Of a DNA stretch of 9,216 nt, positions 1 through 7,395 are shown in pieces; position 1 is the stretch's first letter, and the number at the start of each line of letters is the position of its first letter. The stretch is taken from NCBI GenBank assembly GCA_003512125.1, contig DOSQ01000174.1:1-9216 (forward strand), read 5' to 3'. Made by a program: the position numbers and the translations under genes. Origin of the DNA: Acidaminococcaceae bacterium. Its GTDB lineage: Bacteria > Bacillota > Negativicutes > Acidaminococcales > Acidaminococcaceae. The notes beneath the pieces are model-generated. The model did not search any database. It was not told the origin of the DNA and saw only the letters and a list, made by a program, of their open reading frames with translations.

Positions 1-29
1 TTATGTTTTCCGACTTTCTTCTTTAAAGC

Positions 30-1331
30 TCATTTTTCCGCAGTCAGCACCGGCAACGTGTCACCTCCGTAGGGCATAATGTTGACGGTGTAGTCCGTTT
101 TGCCCTGCTCTTGCAGTTTTTCTTCTGCCAGTTTCCACGCTTCTTGCAGTGTTGCCGCAGGTATCGCCCCGGTTTTCTTCGCGTTGGCAAAATTTTCCGG
201 CTCTGTTACCAGAATAATCGTAAAATGCCGTGCCAGGCAGCACATGTAAAAGGCTACATAGAACGGAACCGTAAAGTCAGCCCGCACGTCCAGTTCCATC
301 TGTTTCAGATCCGTGTAGCGGAAGCTGTCAAAAAAGGCAGGCGGTTCTGTCATGTCCTGACAGCGCAGCACCGCTATCAGGATACCGCCCTCTTTCAGGG
401 CCGCAGCCCCCGGTGCGTAGCATTTCATACCCTGGTACAGACTGATATCCCTGGGGTACCCTCCGCCGGATACGATGACCACGTCGCTCTTTTCTTTCAG
501 GGCCACGCCCTGCAGCTTCATGACTTCTTCCGTGCCCTGCAGCCAGGCCTCGTACCAGTGGCCTGCCATGATCCTATAGAAGTTCCCTTCCGCGTCCATG
601 ATTGCGTTCACCATAAAGCAGGGGTTCAGGAAAGCCGCCACGTCGCACATATCTTCGCTGAGCCGGTTTCCCAAGTGCCGCATGATGCTGGTATCCGGAT
701 TCACCCCGCCACCGATTTCATCCGTGAGCGCCATATTGTGGTTGTGATTGATAGATTCCACTCCCGCAACCCCGGGTAAAACGCTTTTACGGCCGCCACC
801 GAAACCGGCATAAATGTGAGGAGAAAGACCTCCGGTAAGAATCACCTTGTCGGCAGCCGCCACCTGTTTGTTGATCCACACCGGCGTCCCTCGCTTTGTA
901 GTACCCAGAAACACGCAGGCTTCTGTGGCCGGATTATGGTCATACACTCTGATCCGACGGAACATGTCGCTGCCAATGATTTCTTCTTTCTCTTGATCGG
1001 AATTCAGGCGATGCTTTCCGGTAGCGATGATGATGCTGATATCCCCATCTGACACCCCAAGCTGGTTCAGTTTGTCAACAAGAATCGGAAGGAACAGATC
1101 AAAGCGGGCCCAGGCCCGGGTGATATCGCTGACAATGAGAACCACTTGATCCCCGGCTTTCACCAATCTGTCTAACGTTGGTGTACCAATAGGATGGGCC
1201 AGAGCCTCTTCCATCAGCTTTTCTACTGTTTGCGGTTTATCGATTACAGGCGGCAGCAGTATCTGTGCCACATGTTCTTCTGGCAGTTCAACAACCTGTT
1301 CTCCTTTTCCGTAAGGAACTCTGTATTCCAT
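30..1331 (-). CDS. larA: LarA-family nickel-pincer 2-hydroxyacid racemase/epimerase, second copy
   Basis: This 433-residue protein is a full-length member of the LarA (DUF2088) family, cytoplasmic enzymes that racemise or epimerise 2-hydroxyacids by hydride transfer on a nickel-pincer nucleotide. Visible motifs are DITR at 69-72, GKHR with H107, the PHIYAGFGGGRK segment at 171-182 (H172, and K182 as the expected pincer-tethering lysine), NHNH with H198 as nickel ligand, and YQGMK with Q300 and K303. The H172-K182-H198 spacing equals that of H174-K184-H200 in Lactobacillus plantarum LarA, so the enzyme should be active. It starts 19 bp after the stop of the paralogous larA upstream, so the two are probably co-transcribed and perhaps coupled; the ribosome site (AAAGG/AAAGGG, about 10 nt or more before ATG) is only moderate. 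The family includes lactate, malate, phenyllactate and other racemases, so 'lactate' is not assured. Only 29 bp follow the stop, too few to show a terminator or next gene. Confidence 0.88.
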   Translation of the reverse strand: MEYRVPYGKGEQVVELPEEHVAQILLPPVIDKPQTVEKLMEEALAHPIGTPTLDRLVKAGDQVVLIVSDITRAWARFDLFLPILVDKLNQLGVSDGDISIIIATGKHRLNSDQEKEEIIGSDMFRRIRVYDHNPATEACVFLGTTKRGTPVWINKQVAAADKVILTGGLSPHIYAGFGGGRKSVLPGVAGVESINHNHNMALTDEIGGGVNPDTSIMRHLGNRLSEDMCDVAAFLNPCFMVNAIMDAEGNFYRIMAGHWYEAWLQGTEEVMKLQGVALKEKSDVVIVSGGGYPRDISLYQGMKCYAPGAAALKEGGILIAVLRCQDMTEPPAFFDSFRYTDLKQMELDVRADFTVPFYVAFYMCCLARHFTIILVTEPENFANAKKTGAIPAATLQEAWKLAEEKLQEQGKTDYTVNIMPYGGDTLPVLTAEK

Positions 1332-1350
1332 GCAGTTAACACCCTTTCCT

Positions 1351-2649
1351 TTACTCCGACAGTACCGGCAGCGTCACAGGTGCATGCCCCATCAGCGTAA
1401 TCGTGTAATTCGTCTTACCTTCTGCTTCCAGTTTTTCCTGCGCCAGCTTCCAGGCTTCCGCCACGGTTTCCACCGGAATCTGTCCGGTCCGGCGGACAAA
1501 ATCAAAGTTTTCCTTGCGGGTCACCAGATACACGGTATGGTCTTCGATGATGCAGCGGCTCTTGTAGGCGACAAAGGCAGCCATGTAGAAGTTGTCCCGC
1601 ACTTCCTGCTCCGTTTTTTTCAAATCGCTCTTGATCAGCCAGTCCGTAAACACGGCCGGTTCTTTGATGTCCGGGCATTCCAGCATGATGATGGCGATAC
1701 CGCCTGGTTTCACCGCGTCCGCTACGTTCATATGGCTCTTGGTACCCTGGTACAGGTTGATGTCCTTGGGATAGCCGCCGCCGCTGGCAATGACCACATC
1801 CGCCAGTTCTTTAATGGGAATACCGCTGATTTCCAATAAGTCCCTGCATCCTTTATAAAATGCGGACTTCCAGTTACCGGCTACTACTTCATACAGTTCC
1901 CCGTCACTGGTCAGAACCACGTCTAACAAGAAGTCCGGATTCACAAATTCCACACATTCCATCAGGTCTTCATGGAACGGATTCCCTTCCAGTTTTGCCG
2001 TAGTTACATTCGGGTTACAGCCATCTCCCGGCTTTTCCGCCAATGCCAGCACGTGATTGTGATTAATTGTCTCCAGTCCCGCCACACCGGGCACGATGGC
2101 CTTACGTCCACCGCCAAAACCGGCCATGGGATGCAGGGTCACAGCACCGGTAGCAATCACCTTGTCCGCATTGGCCACGATTTTATTAATAAAAACTTTG
2201 TTACCTCCGGACGTCGTTCCTTTATACACAAGGTTTTCCGTGTCCCTGCAATCATGCTGATGAACACGGAACCGTTTTACCATTTCTTCTCCCAATACCA
2301 GAACATCCTCTTCCGGCGTCTGCGCCCGATGTGTTCCAGTGGCAATGACAATATCAATATCACGGTCAGGGATTCCCTGTTCGTTTAATTCTTTTACAAT
2401 CACCGGCAGGAACTGATCCGTATAACACAGGCGCGTCTCATCGCTTACCACGATGGCAACTTTTTCCCCGGGTTTTACAATCTTTGCCAGAGGCTTGCTG
2501 TCGATGGGATTGCGCATCGCCTTAAACGCAGCCGCTGCAATATCCTTTTCCACAGCTACCTCTTTCCCGTGCAGATCGTAAATGATATGCTCTTCCGGAA
2601 GATCAACTTTCTGTGTTCCTTTGCCATACGCAAATTCATAGGTTTTCAT
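1351..2649 (-). CDS. larA: LarA-family nickel-pincer 2-hydroxyacid racemase/epimerase, first copy
   Basis: This 432-residue LarA/DUF2088 enzyme is close in length and layout to the downstream copy. It carries DETR at 70-73, GTHR with H107, the LHPMAGFGGGRK segment at 172-183 (H173 and K183), NHNH with H199, a SGGGYPKD turn near 289-296, and YQGTK with Q301 and K304. These are the residues that bind the nickel-pincer cofactor and shuttle the substrate proton in characterised LarA. The frame is open 31 codons further upstream to an ATG at 2742, but I chose the ATG at 2649: GGAGG at 2660-2664 lies 10 nt before it, the protein then begins MKTYEFAYGKG, matching the paralogue's MEYRVPYGKG, and the upstream extension looks non-coding. 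It is probably the first gene of a two-gene unit. The maturation genes larB, larC and larE are not in the window and must be elsewhere if the enzyme is active. The substrate is unknown: lactate is the default, but malate or other 2-hydroxyacids are possible. Confidence 0.88.
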   Translation of the reverse strand: MKTYEFAYGKGTQKVDLPEEHIIYDLHGKEVAVEKDIAAAAFKAMRNPIDSKPLAKIVKPGEKVAIVVSDETRLCYTDQFLPVIVKELNEQGIPDRDIDIVIATGTHRAQTPEEDVLVLGEEMVKRFRVHQHDCRDTENLVYKGTTSGGNKVFINKIVANADKVIATGAVTLHPMAGFGGGRKAIVPGVAGLETINHNHVLALAEKPGDGCNPNVTTAKLEGNPFHEDLMECVEFVNPDFLLDVVLTSDGELYEVVAGNWKSAFYKGCRDLLEISGIPIKELADVVIASGGGYPKDINLYQGTKSHMNVADAVKPGGIAIIMLECPDIKEPAVFTDWLIKSDLKKTEQEVRDNFYMAAFVAYKSRCIIEDHTVYLVTRKENFDFVRRTGQIPVETVAEAWKLAQEKLEAEGKTNYTITLMGHAPVTLPVLSE

Positions 2650-2659
2650 ACGTTGTTTT

Positions 2660-2664
2660 CCTCC
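2660..2664 (-). promoter_or_regulatory. Ribosome binding site that fixes the larA (first copy) start
   Basis: On the minus strand this reads GGAGG, 10 nt before the ATG at 2649. It decides against the longer reading from 2742, whose extra 31 residues have no counterpart in the paralogue. Confidence 0.75.
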
Positions 2665-2796
2665 AATACTATTACGTAAAAAACAAATCTGTGAGTACCC
2701 GACTGATGCCGCACGCACGCTACAGCACAGAATGCGATGCAAGACACAGCCGAAAGCTTCAGGATTGCAATGTAAACATGGTTATCAGACAGACAA

Positions 2797-2815
2797 ATTA
2801 TAAAATATTATATCA
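2797..2815 (-). promoter_or_regulatory. Candidate promoter of the larA pair (extended -10)
   Basis: On the minus strand 2815-2807 reads TGATATAAT, a full extended -10 box (TGn plus TATAAT). A second TATAAT lies at 2802-2797. A -35 hexamer 17 bp upstream of the first box would be TGGTAA at 2835-2830, a weak match that overlaps the trkH1 stop codon. Transcription from here would start near 2800 and leave an untranslated leader of about 150 nt. The box is convincing as sequence, but AT-rich gaps give such matches by chance. Confidence 0.45.
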
Positions 2816-2829
2816 TAAAATCTGCCACG

Positions 2830-4290
2830 TTACCACCGGCTGCGACCGTTCCAGAACTTCCGGTGGAACAGGATCAACACGGTATACATCTCCAGCCGCC
2901 CCAGCAGCATGGTAAAGGCCAGCAGCAATTTTGCGGCCGATGGAAGAGATGTAAAATTTCCGGTTGCCCCAACAACAGGACCGAAACCCGGGCCGATACT
3001 ACTAAGACAGGCGAGAACACCGGTCACCGCGGTTTTAATATCCACGCCCGTAGCAGTCACTGCAAGAGAAAACAGGACGAAAATGACGATATACGTAAAG
3101 AAAAAGGATAAAACCAGAGCAAACACACTGTTTTCAATCTTATGCCCGTTGAACAGAATCGGTCTGGCCTCCTGGGGGTGCAGTGCCTTTACCACGCCTT
3201 CCTTCACACCCCGGGCCAGAACGATAAGCCGGGAAATCTTAATTCCACCCGATGTGGATCCCGCACAGGCGCCGGTAAAATAAAGCAACAGCAGGCAAAG
3301 TTTCGGAAAGGCCGGCCACCGGTCAAAATCTGCAGAAACATAGCCGGTAGTGGAAATAAAGGATGCCACCTGGAAAAACGCTTCCCGAAACCCTCTGAAG
3401 AGCGAAAAACCTTCCGTTGCCAGTGATACTGTTACAAGGATTACCAAGGTCAGGTACATTAATAAGTAACAACGAAATTCGTCATCCTTTAACAGCACAC
3501 CGGGACCGTTACATTTTACTTTATAATAAAGAGAAAAGTTTCCTCCCGCCAGGAACATGGCTGCCCCCAGCACCAATTCCACAGGCAGACTGTTAAAATG
3601 AACAATGCTGTCATTATAGCTGGAGAATCCTCCGGTGCCAACTGCCGAAATGGCATGGACCACCGCGTCATACAGATCCAGACCGCAGAACAGCAGCAGG
3701 ATGGTGGTGCAGCCTGTAATAAAGATATAAATCTGGAACAGGGCCTGGGCAGTCTTCTGCAGACGGGGCAACAGTCTTTCCCCCTCAAAGCCGCTGCTTT
3801 CCGCGTTAAAAAGATGCGCTGCTCCCCCACTGATCCTGGGCAGCAACGCGATAAAGATGACAATGATCCCCAATCCACCGATCCAATGCATCCAGACACG
3901 CCAAAACAACAGACTGCGGGGCCATATCTCAATATCCGGAAGTACCGTAGCGCCAGTGGTCGTAAGCCCTGACATGGCTTCAAAGAATGCATCTGTCGGA
4001 GGCAGCATGCCGGATGCCACAAATGGTACAGACGAAAAACAAACCGCAGCGATCCATGCCAATACAACCGTTAAAATACCTTCCCGATTCGTAAGGTTAT
4101 AATATTCATTTATCTTTATGCCCTGTTTCTGGAAAACATAACCGGTTATAAAAGATGCCACCATACAGGCAGAAAAAATTTTCCCTCCTTCGTCCTGGCA
4201 CCCAAAACCGAGGAGCATGGGCACGGCAAAGACCACTCCCAGAAAACACAGGATTTTCCCAATTAAATATAAAACAACTCTGCCATTCAA
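2830..4290 (-). CDS. trkH: TrkH-family potassium uptake membrane subunit (TrkH1, canonical pore)
   Basis: This 486-residue integral membrane protein has the four-repeat (M1-P-M2) architecture of TrkH, the K+ channel subunit gated by cytoplasmic TrkA. The filter glycines are visible in all four pore loops: TTTGAT (G113), GTGGFS (G221), STTGY (G316) and SIGPGFG (G433), each close to the family consensus. The NREG motif at 68-71 and the intramembrane gating loop CAGSTSGGIK at 342-351 are also canonical, as is GRLE at 464-467 near the C-terminus. The start is a TTG at 4290 with GGAGG 7 nt before it; the nearby ATG at 4286 is out of frame, and the N-terminus aligns with the two paralogues. It is the last trk gene, 51 bp after trkH2, and of the three copies the safest to call a true K+ subunit. 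Confidence 0.92.
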   Translation of the reverse strand: MNGRVVLYLIGKILCFLGVVFAVPMLLGFGCQDEGGKIFSACMVASFITGYVFQKQGIKINEYYNLTNREGILTVVLAWIAAVCFSSVPFVASGMLPPTDAFFEAMSGLTTTGATVLPDIEIWPRSLLFWRVWMHWIGGLGIIVIFIALLPRISGGAAHLFNAESSGFEGERLLPRLQKTAQALFQIYIFITGCTTILLLFCGLDLYDAVVHAISAVGTGGFSSYNDSIVHFNSLPVELVLGAAMFLAGGNFSLYYKVKCNGPGVLLKDDEFRCYLLMYLTLVILVTVSLATEGFSLFRGFREAFFQVASFISTTGYVSADFDRWPAFPKLCLLLLYFTGACAGSTSGGIKISRLIVLARGVKEGVVKALHPQEARPILFNGHKIENSVFALVLSFFFTYIVIFVLFSLAVTATGVDIKTAVTGVLACLSSIGPGFGPVVGATGNFTSLPSAAKLLLAFTMLLGRLEMYTVLILFHRKFWNGRSRW

Positions 4291-4297
4291 TGTAATA

Positions 4298-4302
4298 CCT
4301 CC
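4298..4302 (-). promoter_or_regulatory. Ribosome binding site for the TTG start of trkH1
   Basis: The minus strand reads GGAGG followed by 7 nt and TTG. No in-frame ATG lies near, so this site is the main support for a TTG start. Confidence 0.75.
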
Positions 4303-4341
4303 AAAAAAGCAAGGTAAACACTAATTAACCAATGCTGTATA

Positions 4342-5802
4342 TCACCAGCGGCTGTTCATATGCCAGAATTCTTTCCGCAGCATGACCAGAACAGTATAGA
4401 TTTCCAGGCGCCCCAAAAGCATAGCCAGCGACAGTACCATTTTCCCGGCATCGGAAATATGGACAAACTCCCCTTCCATCCCAATACCACCAAAGGCCGC
4501 GCCACAACTGCTGATACAGGCCATCACGCCGAAAATGGCTTCTGTCAGGGAAACCCCGGTGGCAGCAAATAGAATGGAAAGGACCACAACACTGATTACA
4601 TAGAGGAAAAAGAACCGGCTGATCGAAGCCAGTACCGCAACAGTCAGCGGCTTGCCCTCAAACTTTACCGCAAACAGCATTTTAGGATGCAACACCCGCT
4701 TCAGTTCTACTATGGTCATGCGCACCAGAACCACAAACCGCGCAATTTTGATGCCGCCCGCTGTAGAACCCGCACACCCTCCGGTAAAATACAAAAGCAT
4801 GAGGGTCAGTTTGGCTACGGCCGGCCACTGTTCGTAGTTGGTAGAAGCAAAACCGGTGGTAGAAGAAAAAGACGCTACCATAAAAAAACTGTGACGCACG
4901 GCTTCTGTAAATGTATCATCCGTCCCTGCATACACGGACAATGTGATGAGACATGAGGTTGCCAGAATAAAATAAATAAAAATACGGAACTCTTCGTCTT
5001 CCCACAGCACATGCCATCCCCTGTAACGGACTTTGTAATACAGGGCAAAGTTGGCTCCTGCCAGTATCATAAAAACAAAAACAACCAACTCTATCAGCGG
5101 GTTATTATAATGTAAAAGACCGTTATCGTAGGTAGAAAAACCTGCGGTCGCCACGGTTGCCATGGCATGGTTAACCGCGTCAAACAAATCCATGCCGCAA
5201 ACAAAAAGCAAAAACGCTTCCGCCAACGTCAGCGACGAATAAATCATAAAGAGTATCTGCGCAGTGGTACGCAGTCGCGGCAACAGGCGGTCTTCATTAA
5301 ATCCCGTCGCTTCTGCAACAAACAGATGAAATGCACCGCTGGCCATACGCGGCAGCAACGAGATAAAAATTACGATGATGCCCAGACCACCCAGCCAGTG
5401 TGTGATGCCACGCCAGAATAAAACGCTGCGGGGCAGCGCCTGCAGGCTTTCAATGACGGTAACCCCGTTCGTCGTCACGGCAGACATTCCTTCAAAAAAG
5501 GAAGCGAACAAATCCAGTTCCCCGGTCATCCAGTATGGCATTCCCGCCAGCGCCGCACACAACACCCAGGAAAACGTCGCCGTGGCAACCCCTTCCCGGT
5601 TGGTTATCGTCTGCGAATATTTATCAAACCGAGCATAATGGTTCAGCAGATATCCGACAAAGTTACAAATCAGAAAGCAGGTAAAAAAAACTTCGGAGCA
5701 TCCGTCTTCCTGGTACAGGGACATTCCCCAGGGAATAAAATAAACAGCACCCAGACAGAAAACCATACGGGCCATTAAATAAAATACGATGCGTATATCC
5801 AA
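4342..5802 (-). CDS. trkH: TrkH-family potassium uptake membrane subunit (TrkH2, variant pore)
   Basis: This 486-residue TrkH paralogue is in register with TrkH1 over nearly its whole length. It keeps NREG at 68-71, HWLGGLGIIVIF at 135-146, the gating loop CAGSTAGGIK at 343-352 and GRLEIYTV near 464-471. Pore loops are TTNGVT (G113), ATAGFS (G221), STTGF (G317) and SCGAAFG (G434). The filter glycines are all present, but N112 replaces the usual threonine in loop 1, and loop 4 has Ala-Ala where the common form, and TrkH1, has Pro-Gly. The start is TTG at 5802, preceded by GAGG 7 nt away; the first in-frame ATG, at codon 10, has no ribosome site. Only 11 bp separate it from the trkH3 stop, so translation is probably coupled. 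It should form a cation channel or transporter controlled by TrkA, but ion selectivity (K+ or perhaps Na+ too) is uncertain. Confidence 0.9.
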   Translation of the reverse strand: MDIRIVFYLMARMVFCLGAVYFIPWGMSLYQEDGCSEVFFTCFLICNFVGYLLNHYARFDKYSQTITNREGVATATFSWVLCAALAGMPYWMTGELDLFASFFEGMSAVTTNGVTVIESLQALPRSVLFWRGITHWLGGLGIIVIFISLLPRMASGAFHLFVAEATGFNEDRLLPRLRTTAQILFMIYSSLTLAEAFLLFVCGMDLFDAVNHAMATVATAGFSTYDNGLLHYNNPLIELVVFVFMILAGANFALYYKVRYRGWHVLWEDEEFRIFIYFILATSCLITLSVYAGTDDTFTEAVRHSFFMVASFSSTTGFASTNYEQWPAVAKLTLMLLYFTGGCAGSTAGGIKIARFVVLVRMTIVELKRVLHPKMLFAVKFEGKPLTVAVLASISRFFFLYVISVVVLSILFAATGVSLTEAIFGVMACISSCGAAFGGIGMEGEFVHISDAGKMVLSLAMLLGRLEIYTVLVMLRKEFWHMNSRW

Positions 5803-5807
5803 GCCGA

Positions 5808-5814
5808 CACCTCT
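5808..5814 (-). promoter_or_regulatory. Ribosome binding site for the TTG start of trkH2, touching the trkH3 stop
   Basis: The minus strand reads AGAGGTG, then TCGGC and TTG. Its first base is the last base of the trkH3 TAA stop codon, so ribosomes ending on trkH3 arrive at this site. This layout favours coupled translation of the two paralogues. Confidence 0.7.
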
Positions 5815-7271
5815 TACCAGCCGCGTTTCTTCGCCCAGAAATCAGGGTGCAGGAACATTACAAAAGCAAATAATTCAATACGGCCCATAATCATCGTTAC
5901 ATACAAAATCAGATAACCAAAGCTGCTCAGCGATTCAAACGTGGTACCTTCCCCCATAATCCCAAAAGCAGAACCTACGTTACTCAAAAATACCACAACG
6001 GTAGCCATGGATTCCAGCATATCACTGCCGGTAAGGGAGTATAACATGGAAAGCGCGATAAATACTATAAAATACAAAAAGAAATACCGGCCTACTCCGA
6101 TAATTGCCTGCGCAGGTACAGGGCGCCCGCTCATGGTAATCACACTGACCATCCGGGGATGCAGAGTACGTTTGATTTCCTGCCAGCAGACTTTCAACAA
6201 CACGACCACGCGGGATACCTTTACGCCACCAGACGTAGAAGCGGAGCAACCACCGATAATCGCCGCATAAAACAGCAGAAGACGACTGAACGCCGGCCAA
6301 TGGCTGAAATCCTGTGTTGCCAGGCCGGCTGTACTCATGATGGATACTACCTGGAAAAACGCATAACGGATTGACTGGAAAAGATCGTAAAAATGACTTC
6401 TCCAAAGATTATAGGCAACCAACAGGCTGATGCCGATAATGAGCCCGAAAAACCAGCGCCGCTCTGTATCTTTCCAGAACACGTCCACACGTTTTTGAAG
6501 GATTCTGTAATATAAAATAAAATTACAGCTTCCTAAAATCATAAACAAAACCAGAAACAGTTCTAAAACAGGATTGTTACATTCCATCAGATATGTCCGG
6601 TAATGCAGATAGCCACTGGTAGAGATAGAAGTAGCTGCCAGTTTTACCGCCATTTCCGGCGGCTGTTGCAGCATAAGAAGGATACAGATCATCAGCAGCG
6701 TCAGTCCAAGATAAACTAAAATCAGGACGCGAACCGCCTCACGGATATGGGGCATGGTACGTTCCGCCGAATTCCCCTGCACTTCAGCAGAAAATAAGTT
6801 GGCCGCGCTTGACCCCAACTGGGGCATAATGACGGCAAAAATAATGATAGCTCCGATACCGCCCAGCCATTGGCTGATATCGTGCCATAACAAGAGGCTG
6901 GAAGGATATGGAGCACCTTCCAGGACAGAACTTACACCTGTCGTAGTTAATGCAGATGCGCTTTCAAACAACGCCTTGGGCACAGAAAAATCCCCCGAAG
7001 CAATATAGGGAACAGCGCCTAAAATACTGGTGTAAAGCCAGGATAATCCTAAAAATACGGCACCGCCCCGGATCGATAACCGCATCTTGCGCTGGGAAAC
7101 AGTCGTCCGTATCGCATAGGCGCCGAGGGCAAGGCCTGTTATGATAGTACCCAAAAATGGTAAGACCATATCCGGTTCCTGGTTCAGCGCACAGGCAAGA
7201 GAAGGCAGCATAGCAGTTGTCATGGCCAGAGAAACAATGCCCATCATGCGCAAAACTAATCTTTCTTCCAT
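5814..7271 (-). CDS. TrkH-family membrane subunit, divergent paralogue (TrkH3)
   Basis: This 485-residue membrane protein has the same four-repeat pore fold as its two neighbours but is the most divergent of the three. Pore loops are TTTGVS (G112), STSGYL (G220), STAGLA (G316) and NVGSAFG (G433), so the filter glycines are kept while loops 2-4 depart from the usual forms. The NREG motif of the paralogues is replaced by IRGG at 67-70, losing the acidic residue. The gating loop reads CSASTSGGVK at 342-351, where the paralogues have CAGST; GRIELFAF near 463-470 matches the C-terminal motif. The ATG at 7271 fits the paralogues' N-terminus, but its ribosome site is weak (GTGAGATAAGAATCAG). It follows trkA after 124 bp and sits 11 bp before trkH2. 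It is certainly TrkH-family; whether it is a K+ channel, a Na+-linked variant or a modulatory partner is open. Confidence 0.87.
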   Translation of the reverse strand: MEERLVLRMMGIVSLAMTTAMLPSLACALNQEPDMVLPFLGTIITGLALGAYAIRTTVSQRKMRLSIRGGAVFLGLSWLYTSILGAVPYIASGDFSVPKALFESASALTTTGVSSVLEGAPYPSSLLLWHDISQWLGGIGAIIIFAVIMPQLGSSAANLFSAEVQGNSAERTMPHIREAVRVLILVYLGLTLLMICILLMLQQPPEMAVKLAATSISTSGYLHYRTYLMECNNPVLELFLVLFMILGSCNFILYYRILQKRVDVFWKDTERRWFFGLIIGISLLVAYNLWRSHFYDLFQSIRYAFFQVVSIMSTAGLATQDFSHWPAFSRLLLFYAAIIGGCSASTSGGVKVSRVVVLLKVCWQEIKRTLHPRMVSVITMSGRPVPAQAIIGVGRYFFLYFIVFIALSMLYSLTGSDMLESMATVVVFLSNVGSAFGIMGEGTTFESLSSFGYLILYVTMIMGRIELFAFVMFLHPDFWAKKRGW

Positions 7272-7395
7272 CTGATTCTTATCTCACATTCTTTTAAAGT
7301 GCAATCATCTGACTATTTGAAGCCGGTTTTTAAAACAACAACCCTTTCAGATTATTATTCGGAAAACGTTGGACCTTTTTTCCAAAATACAAGTA
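7272..7395 (-). other. Gap between trkA and the three trkH genes
   Basis: The gap is 124 bp, much longer than the 11 and 51 bp gaps among the trkH genes. It is AT-rich and has a weak TTGTTG / 17 bp / AAATAG promoter-like pair on the minus strand, and a weak GGAAAA...TTTTCC inverted repeat near 7361-7383 without a terminator T-run. It could hold an internal promoter or processing site, but nothing in it is convincing. Confidence 0.3.

Larger units (their letters stand above)
2650..2829 (-). other. Intergenic leader between trkH1 and the larA pair
   Basis: This 180 bp gap separates the end of the trk cluster from the larA pair. Its trkH1-proximal third is AT-rich and carries the promoter candidate; the middle (about 2690-2770) is GC-richer and could fold. 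A T-run (TTTGTTTTTT on the minus strand, about 2677-2686) follows, but I could not pair a stable hairpin directly before it, so I do not call a terminator. No riboswitch family was recognised. Confidence 0.4.

Noticed and set aside
111..779. A 222-codon open frame on the plus strand opposite the second larA
   Set aside because: It is an antisense shadow of a well-supported enzyme gene, rich in His/Arg/Gln in a way typical of reversed coding sequence.
2650..2742. An N-terminal extension of 31 residues on the first larA
   Set aside because: GGAGG precedes the internal ATG at 2649, and only that start gives the same N-terminus and length as the paralogue.
3516..4067. A 183-codon minus-strand frame inside trkH1
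   Set aside because: It is an out-of-frame overlap; the trkH1 frame carries all the family motifs across the same bases.
4313..4330. An operator-like palindrome between trkH2 and trkH1
   Set aside because: The arms match at only 5 of 7 positions, which is unremarkable in AT-rich DNA.
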